From Philhelius pedissequus (lineage: Eukaryota > Arthropoda > Insecta > Diptera > Syrphidae), in NCBI GenBank assembly GCA_910595825.1, contig CAJVCO010000088.1, forward strand, positions 1 to 64,000: 64,000 nucleotides of DNA, in the 5' to 3' direction. Under the pieces are notes generated by a model. The model made no database searches. It saw only the letters and a list, made by a program, of their open reading frames with translations, and was not told the DNA's origin. Shown piece by piece: positions 11,832 to 25,320 of the stretch. The translations under genes were made by a program, and so were the position numbers. Within the stretch, counting starts at the first letter, position 1. Each line of letters opens with the position of its first letter.

Positions 11832-14800
11832 AAAGTTTGATGGGTCTAGGACGCATAGTTTAGCCGGAAAACGCGTTTAAAGATAAAAATGTCCAATTTT
11901 TTTAAAATTAGTTTTTCGTGTCATTCGTTACATGGATTAAAAGGTGGCAGTTCCAAGATCACGAATATATAATTTTTAAGTCGCTGGGGCAAGTAGTTTA
12001 GCCGCAAATCGAATTTTAAGGGACAGAAAAAGTGTAAAGTTTGATGGGTCTAGGACGCATAGTTTAGCCGGAAAACGCGTTTAAAGATAAAAATGTCCAA
12101 TTTTTTTAAAATTAGTTTTTCGTGTCATTCGTTACATGGATTTAAAGGTGGCAGTTCCAAGATCACGAATATATAATTTTTAAGTCGCTGGGGCAAGTAG
12201 TTTAGCCGCAAATCGAATTTTAAGGGACAGGAAAAGTGTAAAGTTTGATGGGTCTAGGACGCATAGTTTAGCCGGAAAACGCGTTTAAAGATAAAAATGT
12301 CCAATTTTTTTAAAATTAGTTTTTCGTGTCATTCGTTACATGGATTAAAAGGTGGCAGTTCCAAGATCACGAATATATAATTTTTAAGTCGCTGGGGCAA
12401 GTAGTTTAGCCGCAAATCGAATTTTAAGGGACAGAAAAAGTGTAAAGTTTGATGGGTCTAGGACGCATAGTTTAGCCGGAAAACGCGTTTAAAGATAAAA
12501 ATGTCCAATTTTTTTAAAATTAGTTTTTCGTGTCATTCGTTACATGGATTAAAAGGTGGCAGTTCCAAGATCACGAATATATAATTTTTAAGTCGCTGGG
12601 GCAAGTAGTTTAGCCGCAAATCGAATTTTAAGGGACAGAAAAAGTGTAAAGTTTGATGGGTCTAGGACGCATAGTTTAGCCGGAAAACGCGTTTAAAGAT
12701 AAAAATGTCCAATTTTTTTAAAATTAGTTTTTCGTGTCATTCGTTACATGGATTAAAAGGTGGCAGTTCCAAGATCACGAATATATAATTTTTAAGTCGC
12801 TGGGGCAAGTAGTTTAGCCGCAAATCGAATTTTAAGGGACAGGAAAAGTGTAAAGTTTGATGGGTCTAGGACGCATAGTTTAGCCGGAAAACGCGTTTAA
12901 AGATAAAAATGTCCAATTTTTTTAAAATTAGTTTTTCGTGTCATTCGTTACATGGATTAAAAGGTGGCAGTTCCAAGATCACGAATATATAATTTTTAAG
13001 TCGCTGGGGCAAGTAGTTTAGCCGCAAATCGAATTTTAAGGGACAGGAAAAGTGTAAAGTTTGATGGGTCTAGGACGCATAGCTTAGCCGGAAAACGCGT
13101 TTAAAGATAAAAATGTCCAATTTTTTTAAAATTAGTTGTTCGTGTCATTCGTTACATGGATTAAAAGGTGGCAGTTCCAAGATCACGAATATATAATTTT
13201 TAAGTCGCTGGGGCAAGTAGTTTAGCCGCAAATCGAATTTTAAGGGACAGAAAAAGTGTAAAGTTTGATGGGTCTAGGACGCATAGTTTAGCCGGAAAAC
13301 GCGTTTAAAGATAAAAATGTCCAATTTTTTTAAAATTAGTTTTTCGTGTCATTCGTTACATGGATTAAAAGGTGGCAGTTCCAAGATCACGAATATATAA
13401 TTTTTAAGTCGCTGGGGCAAGTAGTTTAGCCGCAAATCGAATTTTAAGGGACAGGAAAAGTGTAAAGTTTGATGGGTCTAGGACGCATAGTTTAGCCGGA
13501 AAACGCGTTTAAGGATAAAAATGTCCAATTTTTTTAAAATTAGTTTTTCGTGTCATTCGTTACATGGGTTAAAAGGTGGCAGTTCCAAGATCACGAATAT
13601 ATAATTTTTAAGTCGCTGGGGCAAGTAGTTTAGCCGCAAATCGAATTTTAAGGGACAGAAAAAGTGTAAAGTTTGATGGGTCTAGGACGCATAGTTTAGC
13701 CGGAAAACGCGTTTAAAGATAAAAATGTCCAATTTTTTTAAAATTAGTTTTTCGTGTCATTCGTTACATGGATTAAAAGGTGGCAGTTCCAAGATCACGA
13801 ATATATAATTTTTAAGTCGCTGGGGCAAGTAGTTTAGCCGCAAATCGAATTTTAAGGGACAGAAAAAGTGTAAAGTTTGATGGGTCTAGGACGCATAGTT
13901 TAGCCGGAAAACGCGTTTAAAGATAAAAATGTCCAATTTTTTTAAAATTAGTTTTTCGTGTCATTCGTTACATGGATTAAAAGGTGGCAGTTCCAAGATC
14001 ACGAATATATAATTTTTAAGTCGCTGGGGCAAGTAGTTTAGCCGCAAATCGAATTTTAAGGGACAGGAAAAGTGTAAAGTTTGATGGGTCTAGGACGCAT
14101 ATTTTAGCCGGAAAACGCGTTTAAAGATAAAAATGTCCAATTTTTTTAAAATTAGTTTTTCGTGTCATTCGTTACATGGATTAAAAGGTGGCAGTTCCAA
14201 GATCACGAATATATAATTTTTAAGTCGCTGGGGCAAGTAGTTTAGCCGCAAATCGAATTTTAAGGGACAGAAAAAGTGTAAAGTTTGATGGGTCTAGGAC
14301 GCATAGTTTAGCCGGAAAACGCGTTTAAAGATAAAAATGTCCAATTTTTTTAAAATTAGTTTTTCGTGTCATTCGTTACATGGATTAAAAGGTGGCAGTT
14401 CCAAGATCACGAATATATAATTTTTAAGTCGCTGGGGCAAGTAGTTTAGCCGCAAATCGAATTTTAAGGGACAGAAAAAGTGTAAAGTTTGATGGGTCTA
14501 GGACGCATAGTTTAGCCGGAAAACGCGTTTAAAGATAAAAATGTCCAATTTTTTTAAAATTAGTTTTTCGTGTCATTCGTTACATGGATTAAAAGGTGGC
14601 AGTTCCAAGATCACGAATATATAATTTTTAAGTCGCTGGGGCAAGTAGTTTAGCCGCAAATCGAATTTTAAGGGACAGGAAAAGTGTAAAGTTTGATGGG
14701 TCTAGGACGCATAGTTTAGCCGGAAAACGCGTTTAAAGATAAAAATGTCCAATTTTTTTAAAATTAGTTTTTCGTGTCATTCGTTACATGGATTAAAAGG

Positions 14801-17800
14801 TGGCAGTTCCAAGATCACGAATATATAATTTTTAAGTCGCTGGGGCAAGTAGTTTAGCCGCAAATCGAATTTTAAGGGACAGAAAAAGTGTAAAGTTTGA
14901 TGGGTCTAGGACGCATAGTTTAGCCGGAAAACGCGTTTAAAGATAAAAATGTCCAATTTTTTTAAAATTAGTTTTTCGTGTCATTCGTTACATGGATTAA
15001 AAGGTGGCAGTTCCAAGATCACGAATATATAATTTTTAAGTCGCTGGGGCAAGTAGTTTAGCCGCAAATCGAATTTTAAGGGACAGGAAAAGTGTAAAGT
15101 TTGATGGGTCTAGGACGCATAGTTTAGCCGGAAAACGCGCTTAAAGATAAAAATGTCCAATTTTTTTAAAATTAGTTTTTCGTGTCATTCGTTACATGGA
15201 TTAAAAGGTGGCAGTTCCAAGATCACGAATATATAATTTTTAAGTCGCTGGGGCAAGTAGTTTAGCCGCAAATCGAATTTTAAGGGACAGAAAAAGTGTA
15301 AAGTTTGATGGGTCTAGGACGCATAGTTTAGCCGGAAAACGCGTTTAAAGATAAAAATGTCCAATTTTTTTAAAATTAGTTTTTCGTGTCATTCGTTACA
15401 TGGATTAAAAGGTGGCAGTTCCAAGATCACGAATATATAATTTTTAAGTCGCTGGGGCAAGTAGTTTAGCCGCAAATCGAATTTTAAGGGACAGAAAAAG
15501 TGTAAAGTTTGATGGGTCTAGGACGCATAGTTTAGCCGGAAAACGCGTTTAAAGATAAAAATGTCCAATTTTTTTAAAATTACTTTTTCGTGTCATTCGT
15601 TACATGGATTAAAAGGTGGCAGTTCCAAGATCACGAATATATAATTTTTAAGTCGCTGGGGCAAGTAGTTTAGCCGCAAATCGAATTTTAAGGGACAGGA
15701 AAAGTGTAAAGTTTGATGGGTCTAGGACGCATAGTTTAGCCGGAAAACGCGTTTAAAGATAAAAATGTCCAATGTTTTTAAAATTAGTTTTTCGTGTCAT
15801 TCGTTACATGGATTAAAAGGTGGCAGTTCCAAGATCACGAATATATAATTTTTAAGTCGCTGGGGCAAGTAGTTTAGCCGCAAATCGAATTTTAAGGGAC
15901 AGGAAAAGTGTAAAGTTTGATGGGTCTAGGACGCATAGTTTAGCCGGAAAACGCGCTTAAAGATAAAAATGTCCAATTTTTTTAAAATTAGTTTTTCGTG
16001 TCATTCGTTACATGGATTAAAAGGTGGCAGTTCCAAGATCACGAATATATAATTTTTAAGTCGCTGGGGCAAGTAGTTTAGCCGCAAATCGAATTTTAAG
16101 GGACAGAAAAAGTGTAAAGTTTGATGGGTCTAGGACGCATAGTTTAGCCGGAAAACGCGTTTAAAGATAAAAATGTCCAATTTTTTTAAAATTAGTTTTT
16201 CGTGTCATTCGTTACATGGATTAAAAGGTGGCAGTTCCAAGATCACGAATATATAATTTTTAAGTCGCTGGGGCAAGTAGTTTAGCCGCAAATCGAATTT
16301 TAAGGGACAGGAAAAGTGTAAAGTTTGATGGGTCTAGGACGCATAGTTTAGCCGGAAAACGCGTTTAAAGATAAAAATGTCCAATTTTTTTAAAATTAGT
16401 TTTTCGTGTCATTCGTTACATGGATTAAAAGATGGCAGTTCCAAGATCACGAATATATAATTTTTAAGTCGCTGGGGCAAGTAGTTTAGCCGCAAATCGA
16501 ATTTTAAGGGACAGGAAAAGTTTAAAGTTTGATGGGTCTAGGACGCATAGTTTAGCCGGAAAACGCGTTTAAAGATAAAAATGTCCAATTTTTTTAAAAT
16601 AAGTTTTTCGTGTCATTCGTTACATGGATTAAAAGGTGGCAGTTCCAAGATCACGAATATATAATTTTTAAGTCGCTGGGGCAAGTAGTTTAGCCGCAAA
16701 TCGAATTTTAAGGGACAGGAAAAGTGTAAAGTTTGATGGGTCTAGGACGCATAGTTTAGCCGGAAAACGCGTTTAAAGATAAAAATGTCCAATTTTTTTA
16801 AAATTAGTTTTTCGTGTCATTCGTTACATGGATTAAAAGGTGGCAGTTCCAAGATCACGAATATATAATTTTTAAGTCGCTGGGGCAAGTAGTTTAGCCG
16901 CAAATCGAATTTTAAGGGACAGAAAAAGTGTAAAGTTTGATGGGTCTAGGACGCATAGTTTAGCCGGAAAACGCGTTTAAAGATAAAAATGTCCAATTTT
17001 TTTAAAATTAGTTTTTCGTGTCATTCGTTACATGGATTAAAAGGTGGCAGTTCCAAGATCACGAATATATAATTTTTAAGTCGCTGGGGCAAGTAGTTTA
17101 GCCGCAAATCGAATTTTAAGGGACAGAAAAAGTGTAAAGTTTGATGGGTCTAGGACGCATAGTTTAGCCGGAAAACGCGTTTAAAGATAAAAATGTCCAA
17201 TTTTTTTAAAATTAGTTTTTCGTGTCATTCGTTACATGGATTAAAAGGTGGCAGTTCCAAGATCACGAATATATAATTTTTAAGTCGCTGGGGCAAGTAG
17301 TTTAGCCGCAAATCGAATTTTAAGGGACAGAAAAAGTGTAAAGTTTGATGGGTCTAGGATGCATAGTTTAGCCGGAAAACGCGTTTAAAGATAAAAATGT
17401 CCAATTTTTTTAAAATTAGTTTTTCGTGTCATTCGTTACATGGATTAAAAGGTGGCAGTTCCAAGATCACGAATATATAATTTTTAAGTCGCTGGGGCAA
17501 GTAGTTTAGCCGCAAATCGAATTTTAAGGGACAGGAAAAGTGTAAAGTTTGATGGGTCTAGGACGCATAGTTTAGCCGGAAAACGCGTTTAAAGATAAAA
17601 ATGTCCAATTTTTTTAAAATTAGTTTTTCGTGTCATTCGTTACATGGATTAAAAGGCGGCAGTTCCAAGATCACGAATATATAATTTTTAAGTCGCTGGG
17701 GCAAGTAGTTTAGCCGCAAATCGAATTTTAAGGGACAGGAAAAGTGTAAAGTTTGATGGGTCTAGGACGCATAGTTTAGCCGGAAAACGCGTTTAAAGAT

Positions 17801-20800
17801 AAAAATGTCAAATTTTTTTAAAATTAGTTTTTCGTGTCATTCGTTACATGGATTAAAAGATGGCAGTTCCAAGATCACGAATATATAATTTTTAAGTCGC
17901 TGGGGCAAGTAGTTTAGCCGCAAATCGAATTTTAAGGGACAGGAAAAGTGTAAAGTTTGATGGGTCTAGGACGCATAGTTTAGCCGGAAAACGCGTTTAA
18001 AGATAAAAATGTCCAATTTTTTTAATATTAGTTTTTCGTGGCATTCGCTACATGGATTAAAAGGTGGCAGTTCCAAGATCACGAATATATAATTTTTAAG
18101 TCGCTGGGGCAAGTAGTTTAGCCGCAAATCGAATTTTAAGGGACAGGAAAAGTGTAAAGTTTGATGGGTCTAGGACGCATAGTTTAGCCGGAAAACGCGT
18201 TTAAAGATAAAAATGTCCAATTTTTTTAAAATTAGTTTTTCGTGTCATTCGTTACATGGATTAAAAGGTGGCAGTTCCAAGATCACGAATATATAATTTT
18301 TAAGTCGCTGGGGCAAGTAGTTTAGCCGCAAATCGAATTTTAAGGGACAGGAAAAGTGTAAAGTTTGATGGGTCTAGGACGCATAGTTTAGCCGGAAAAC
18401 GCGTTTAAAGATAAAATGTCCAATTTTTTTAAAATTAGTTTTTCGTGTCATTCGTTACATGGATTAAAAGGTGGCAGTTCCAAGATCACGAATATATAAT
18501 TTTTAAGTCGCTGGGGCAAGTAGTTTAGCCGCAAATCGAATTTTAAGGGACAGGAAAAGTGTAAAGTTTGATGGGTCTAGGACGCATAGTTTAGCCGGAA
18601 AACGCGTTTAAAGATAAAAATGTCCAATTTTTTTAAAATTAGTTTTTCGTGTCATTCGTTACATGGATTAAAAGGTGGCAGTTCCAAGATCACGAATATA
18701 TAATTTTTAAGTCGCTGGGGCAAGTAGTTTAGCCGCAAATCGAATTTTAAGGGACAGAAAAAGTGTAAAGTTTGATGGGTCTAGGACGCATAGTTTAGCC
18801 GGAAAACACATTGAAAGATAAAAATGTCCAATTTTTTTAAAATTAGTTTTTCGTGTCATTCGTTACATGGATTAAAAGGTGGCAGTTCCAAGATCACGAA
18901 TATATAATTTTTAAGTCGCTGGGGCAAGTAGTTAAGCCGCAAATCGAATTTTAAGGGACAGGAAAAGTGTAAAGTTTGATGGGTCTAGGACGCATAGTTT
19001 AGCCGGAAAACGCATTTAAAGATAAAAATGTCCAATTTTTTTAAAATTAGTTTTTCGTGTCATTCGTTACATGGATTAAAAGGTGGCAGTTCCAAGATCA
19101 CGAATATATAATTTTTAAGTCGCTGGGGCAAGTAGTTTAGCCGCAAATCGAATTTTAAGGGACAGGAAAAGTGTAAAGTTTGATGGGTCTAGGACGCATA
19201 GTTTGGCCGGAAAACGCGTTTAAAGATAAAAATGTCCAATTTTTTTAAAATTAGTTTTTCGTGTCATTCGTTACATGGATTAAAAGGTGGCAGTTCCAAG
19301 ATCACGAATATATAATTTTTAAGTCGCTGGGGCAAGTAGTTTAGCCGCAAATCGAATTTTAAGGGACAGGAAAAGTGTAAAGTTTGATGGGTCTAGGACG
19401 CATAGTTTAGCCGGAAAACGCGTTTAAAGATAAAAATGTCCAATTTTTTTAAAATTAGTTTTTCGTGTCATTCGTTACATGGATTAAAAGGTGGCAGTTC
19501 CAAGATCACGAATATATAATTTTTAAGTCGCTGGGGCAAGTAGTTTAGCCGCAAATCGAATTTTAAGGGACAGAAAAAGTGTAAAGTTTGATGGGTCTAG
19601 GACGCATAGTTTAGCCGGAAAACGCGTTTAAAGATAAAAATGTCCAATTTTTTTAAAATTAGTTTTTCGTGTCATTCGTTACATGGATTAAAAGGTGGCA
19701 GTTCCAAGATCACGAATATATAATTTTTAAGTCGCTGGGGCAAGTAGTTTAGCCGCAAATCGAATTTTAAGGGACAGGAAAAGTGTAAAGTTTGATGGGT
19801 CTAGGACGCATAGTTTAGCCGGAAAACGCGTTTAAAGATAAAAATGTCCAATTTTTTAAAATTAGTTTTTCGTGTCATTCGTTACATGGATTAAAAGGTG
19901 GCAGTTCCAAGATCACGAATATATAATTTTTAAGTCGCTGGGGCAAGTAGTTTAGCCGCAAATCGAATTTTAAGGGACAGAAAAAGTGTAAAGTTTGATG
20001 GGTCTAGGACGCATAGTTTAGCCGGAAAACGCGTTTAAAGATAAAAATGTCCAATTTTTTTAAAATTAGTTTTTCGTGTCATTCGTTACATGGATTAAAA
20101 GGTGGCAGTTCCAAGATCACGAATATATAATTTTTAAGTCGCTGGGGCAAGTAGTTTAGCCGCAAATCGAATTTTAAGGGACAGGAAAAGTGTAAAGTTT
20201 GATGGGTCTAGGACGCATAGTTTAGCCGGAAAACGCGTTTAAAGATAAAAATGTCCAATTTTTTTAAAATTAGTTTTTCGTGTCATTCGTTACATGGATT
20301 AAAAGGTGGCAGTTCCAAGATCACGAATATATAATTTTTAAGTCGCTGGGGCAAGTAGTTTAGCCGCAAATCGAATTTTAAGGGACAGGAAAAGTGTAAA
20401 GTTTGATGGGTCTAGGACGCATAGTTTAGCCGGAAAACGCGTTTAAAGATAAAAATGTCCAATTTTTTTAAAATTAGTTTTTCGTGTCATTCGTTACATG
20501 GATTAAAAGGTGGCAGTTCCAAGATCACGAATATATAATTTTTAAGTCGCTGGGGCAAGTAGTTTAGCCGCAAATCGAATTTTAAGGGACAGGAAAAGTG
20601 TAAAGTTTGATGGGTCTAGGACGCATAGTTTAGCCGGAAAACGCGTTTAAAGATAAAAATGTCCAATTTTTTTAAAATTAGTTTTTCGTGTCATTCGTTA
20701 CATGGATTAAAAGGTGGCAGTTCCAAGATCACGAATATATAATTTTTAAGTCGCTGGGGCAAGTAGTTTAGCCGCAAATCGAATTTTAAGGGACAGGAAA

Positions 20801-20805
20801 AGTGT

Positions 20806-21417
20806 AAATTTTGATGGGTCTAGGACGCATAGTTTAGCCGGAAAACGCGTTTAAAGATAAAAATGTCCAATTTTTTTAAAATTAGTTTTTCGTGTCATTC
20901 GTTACATGGATTAAAAGGTGGCAGTTCCAAGATCACGAATATATAATTTTTAAGTCGCTGGGGCAAGTAGTTTAGCCGCAAATCGAATTTTAAGGGACAG
21001 GAAAAGTGTAAAGTTTGATGGGTCTAGGACGCATAGTTTAGCCGGAAAACGCGTTTAAAGATAAAAATGTCCAATTTTTTTAAAATTAGTTTTTCGTGTC
21101 ATTCGTTACATGGATTAAAAGGTGGCAGTTCCAAGATCACGAATATATAATTTTTAAGTCGCTGGGGCAAGTAGTTTAGCCGCAAATCGAATTTTAAGGG
21201 ACAGGAAAAGTGTAAAGTTTGATGGGTCTAGGACGCATAGTTTAGCCGGAAAACGCGTTTAAAGATAAAAATGTCCAATTTTTTTAAAATTAGTTTTTCG
21301 TGTCATTCGTTACATGGATTAAAAGGTGGCAGTTCCAAGATCACGAATATATAATTTTTAAGTCGCTGGGGCAAGTAGTTTAGCCGCAAATCGAATTTTA
21401 AGGGACAGGAAAAGTGT
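20806..21417 (+). repeat. 3-monomer block, copy 1
   Basis: The unit starts aaatttt instead of aaagttt (G4T at 20809). The same change recurs exactly 612 bp (3 monomers) later. Only one diagnostic site supports this, so the block limits are nominal. Confidence 0.6.
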
Positions 21418-22029
21418 AAATTTTGATGGGTCTAGGACGCATAGTTTAGCCGGAAAACGCGTTTAAAGATAAAAATGTCCAATTTTTTTAAAATTAGTTT
21501 TTCGTGTCATTCGTTACATGGATTAAAAGGTGGCAGTTCCAAGATCACGAATATATAATTTTTAAGTCGCTGGGGCAAGTAGTTTAGCCGCAAATCGAAT
21601 TTTAAGGGACAGGAAAAGTGTAAAGTTTGATGGGTCTAGGACGCATAGTTTAGCCGGAAAACGCGTTTAAAGATAAAAATGTCCAATTTTTTTAAAATTA
21701 GTTTTTCGTGTCATTCGTTACATGGATTAAAAGGTGGCAGTTCCAAGATCACGAATATATAATTTTTAAGTCGCTGGGGCAAGTAGTTTAGCCGCAAATC
21801 GAATTTTAAGGGACAGGAAAAGTGTAAAGTTTGATGGGTCTAGGACGCATAGTTTAGCCGGAAAACGCGTTTAAAGATAAAAATGTCCAATTTTTTTAAA
21901 ATTAGTTTTTCGTGTCATTCGTTACATGGATTAAAAGGTGGCAGTTCCAAGATCACGAATATATAATTTTTAAGTCGCTGGGGCAAGTAGTTTAGCCGCA
22001 AATCGAATTTTAAGGGACAGGAAAAGTGT
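21418..22029 (+). repeat. 3-monomer block, copy 2
   Basis: Carries G4T at 21421, partner of 20809. It sits within a run of 13 monomers (19990-22641) that all have G196, so other markers are scarce. Confidence 0.6.
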
Positions 22030-22633
22030 AAAGTTTGATGGGTCTAGGACGCATAGTTTAGCCGGAAAACGCGTTTAAAGATAAAAATGTCCAATTTTTT
22101 TAAAATTAGTTTTTCGTGTCATTCGTTACATGGATTAAAAGGTGGCAGTTCCAAGATCACGAATATATAATTTTTAAGTCGCTGGGGCAAGTAGTTTAGC
22201 CGCAAATCGAATTTTAAGGGACAGGAAAAGTGTAAAGTTTGATGGGTCTAGGACGCATAGTTTAGCCGGAAAACGCGTTTAAAGATAAAAATGTCCAATT
22301 TTTTTAAAATTAGTTTTTCGTGTCATTCGTTACATGGATTAAAAGGTGGCAGTTCCAAGATCACGAATATATAATTTTTAAGTCGCTGGGGCAAGTAGTT
22401 TAGCCGCAAATCGAATTTTAAGGGGCAGGAAAAGTGTAAAGTTTGATGGGTCTAGGACGCATAGTTTAGCCGGAAAACGCGTTTAAAGATAAAAATGTCC
22501 AATTTTTTTAAAATTAGTTTTTCGTGTCATTCGTTACATGGATTAAAAGGTGGCAGTTCCAAGATCACGAATATATAATTTTTAAGTCGCTGGGGCAAGT
22601 AGTTTAGCCGCAAATCGAATTTTAAGGGACAGG

Positions 22634-22845
22634 AAAAGTGTAAAGTTTGATGGGTCTAGGACGCATAGTTTAGCCGGAAAACGCGTTTAAAGATAAAAAT
22701 GTCCAATTTTTTTAAAATTAGTTTTTCGTGTCATTCGTTACATGGATTAAAAGGTGGCAGTTCCAAGATCACGAATATATAATTTTTAAGTCGCTGGGGC
22801 AAGTAGTTTAGCCGCAAATCGAATTTTAAGGGACAGATAAAATGT
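22634..22845 (+). repeat. Domain-B-like tail variant inside domain A
   Basis: The monomer ending at 22845 reads acagataaaatg (G196A, A197T, G201A). I saw this combination elsewhere only in domain B (near 40540, 45240, 47686, 52376, 52580, 52784, 55028 and 58500). The following monomer carries T59C at 22904, a variant also present at 3120, 5568 and about 31480. Confidence 0.8.
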
Positions 22846-25089
22846 AAAGTTTGATGGGTCTAGGACGCATAGTTTAGCCGGAAAACGCGTTTAAAGATAA
22901 AAACGTCCAATTTTTTTAAAATTAGTTTTTCGTGTCATTCGTTACATGGATTAAAAGGTGGCAGTTCCAAGATCACGAATATATAATTTTTAAGTCGCTG
23001 GGGCAAGTAGTTTAGCCGCAAATCGAATTTTAAGGGACAGGAAAAGTGTAAAGTTTGATGGGTCTAGGACGCATAGTTTAGCCGGAAAACGCGTTTAAAG
23101 ATAAAAATGTCCAATTTTTTTAAAATTAGTTTTTCGTGTCATTCGTTACATGGATTAAAAGGTGGCAGTTCCAAGATCACGAATATATAATTTTTAAGTC
23201 GCTGGGGCAAGTAGTTTAGCCGCAAATCGAATTTTAAGGGACAGAAAAAGTGTAAAGTTTGATGGGTCTAGGACGCATAGTTTAGCCGGAAAACGCGTTT
23301 AAAGATAAAAATGTCCAATTTTTTTAAAATTAGTTTTTCGTGTCATTCGTTACATGGATTAAAAGGTGGCAGTTCCAAGATCACGAATATATAATTTTTA
23401 AGTCGCTGGGGCAAGTAGTTTAGCCGCAAATCGAATTTTAAGGGACAGGAAAAGTGTAAAGTTTGATGGGTCTAGGACGCATAGTTTAGCCGGAAAACGC
23501 GTTTAAAGATAAAAATGTCCAATTTTTTTAAAATTAGTTTTTCGTGTCATTCGTTACATGGATTAAAAGGTGGCAGTTCCAAGATCACGAATATATAATT
23601 TTTAAGTCGCTGGGGCAAGTAGTTTAGCCGCAAATCGAATTTTAAGGGACAGGAAAAGTGTAAAGTTTGATGGGTCTAGGACGCATAGTTTAGCCGGAAA
23701 ACGCGTTTAAAGATAAAAATGTCCAATTTTTTTAAAATTAGTTTTTCGTGTCATTCGTTACATGGATTAAAAGGTGGCAGTTCCAAGATCACGAATATAT
23801 AATTTTTAAGTCGCTGGGGCAAGTAGTTTAGCCGCAAATCGAATTTTAAGGGACAGAAAAAGTGTAAAGTTTGATGGGTCTAGGACGCATAGTTTAGCCG
23901 GAAAACGCGTTTAAAGATAAAAATGTCCAATTTTTTTAAAATTAGTTTTTCGTGTCATTCGTTACATGGATTAAAAGGTGGCAGTTCCAAGATCACGAAT
24001 ATATAATTTTTAAGTCGCTGGGGCAAGTAGTTTAGCCGCAAATCGAATTTTAAGGGACAGGAAAAGTGTAAAGTTTGATGGGTCTAGGACGCATAGTTTA
24101 TCCGGAAAACGCGTTTAAAGATAAAAATGTCCAATTTTTTTAAAATTAGTTTTTCGTGTCATTCGTTACATGGATTAAAAGGTGGCAGTTCCAAGATCAC
24201 GAATATATAATTTTTAAGTCGCTGGGGCAAGTAGTTTAGCCGCAAATCGAATTTTAAGGGACAGGAAAAGTGTAAAGTTTGATGGGTCTAGGACGCATAG
24301 TTTAGCCGGAAAACGCGTTTAAAGATAAAAATGTCCAATTTTTTTAAAATTAGTTTTTCGTGTCATTCGTTACATGGATTAAAAGGTGGCAGTTCCAAGA
24401 TCACGAATATATAATTTTTAAGTCGCTGGGGCAAGTAGTTTAGCCGCAAATCGAATTTTAAGGGACAGGAAAAGTGTAAAGTTTGATGGGTCTAGGACGC
24501 ATAGTTTAGCCGGAAAACGCGTTTAAAGATAAAAATGTCCAATTTTTTTAAAATTAGTTTTTCGTGTCATTCGTTACATGGATTAAAAGGTGGCAGTTCC
24601 AAGATCACGAATATATAATTTTTAAGTCGCTGGGGCAAGTAGTTTAGCCCCAAATCGAATTTTAAGGGACAGGAAAAGTGTAAAGTTTGATGGGTCTAGG
24701 ACGCATAGTTTAGCCGGAAAACGCGTTTAAAGATAAAAATGTCCAATTTTTTTAAAATTAGTTTTTCGTGTCATTCGTTACATGGATTAAAAGGTGGCAG
24801 TTCCAAGATCACGAATATATAATTTTTAAGTCGCTGGGGCAAGTAGTTTAGCCGCAAATCGAATTTTAAGGGACAGAAAAAGTGTAAAGTTTGATGGGTC
24901 TAGGACGCATAGTTTAGCCGGAAAACGCGTTTAAAGATAAAAATGTCCAATTTTTTTAAAATTAGTTTTTCGTGTCATTCGTTACATGGATTAAAAGGTG
25001 GCAGTTCCAAGATCACGAATATATAATTTTTAAGTCGCTGGGGCAAGTAGTTTAGCCGCAAATCGAATTTTAAGGGACAGGAAAAGTGT

Positions 25090-25320
25090 AAAGTTTGATG
25101 GGTCTAGGACGCATAGTTTAGCAAATCGAAATTTAAGGGATAGTTTAGCCGGAAAACGCGTTTAAAGATAAAAATGTCCAATTTTTTTAAAATTAGTTTT
25201 TCGTGTCATTCGTTACATGGATTAAAAGGTGGCAGTTCCAAGATCACGAATATATAATTTTTAAGTCGCTGGGGCAAGTAGTTTAGCCGCAAATCGAATT
25301 TTAAGGGACAGGAAAAGTGT
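25090..25320 (+). repeat. 231-bp monomer with a 27-bp internal insertion
   Basis: After the first tagtttag the sequence jumps to material from the second tagtttag segment (aaatcgaa, then atttaaggga), then returns to another tagtttagccgg and continues normally. The insert is 25123-25149, and the copy is 204+27 bp long. Three bases next to the shared core are missing and one T reads as A relative to the source segment. The structure fits template switching or unequal exchange between the two internal direct repeats. Confidence 0.92.

Larger units (their letters stand above)
19990..22641 (+). repeat. Homogenised run of 13 G196 monomers
   Basis: Thirteen consecutive copies carry G at position 196, whereas G and A are interspersed elsewhere in domain A. 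The run ends at the single domain-A copy with the gataaaatg tail. Local homogenisation by repeated duplication or conversion is the likely cause. Confidence 0.75.
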
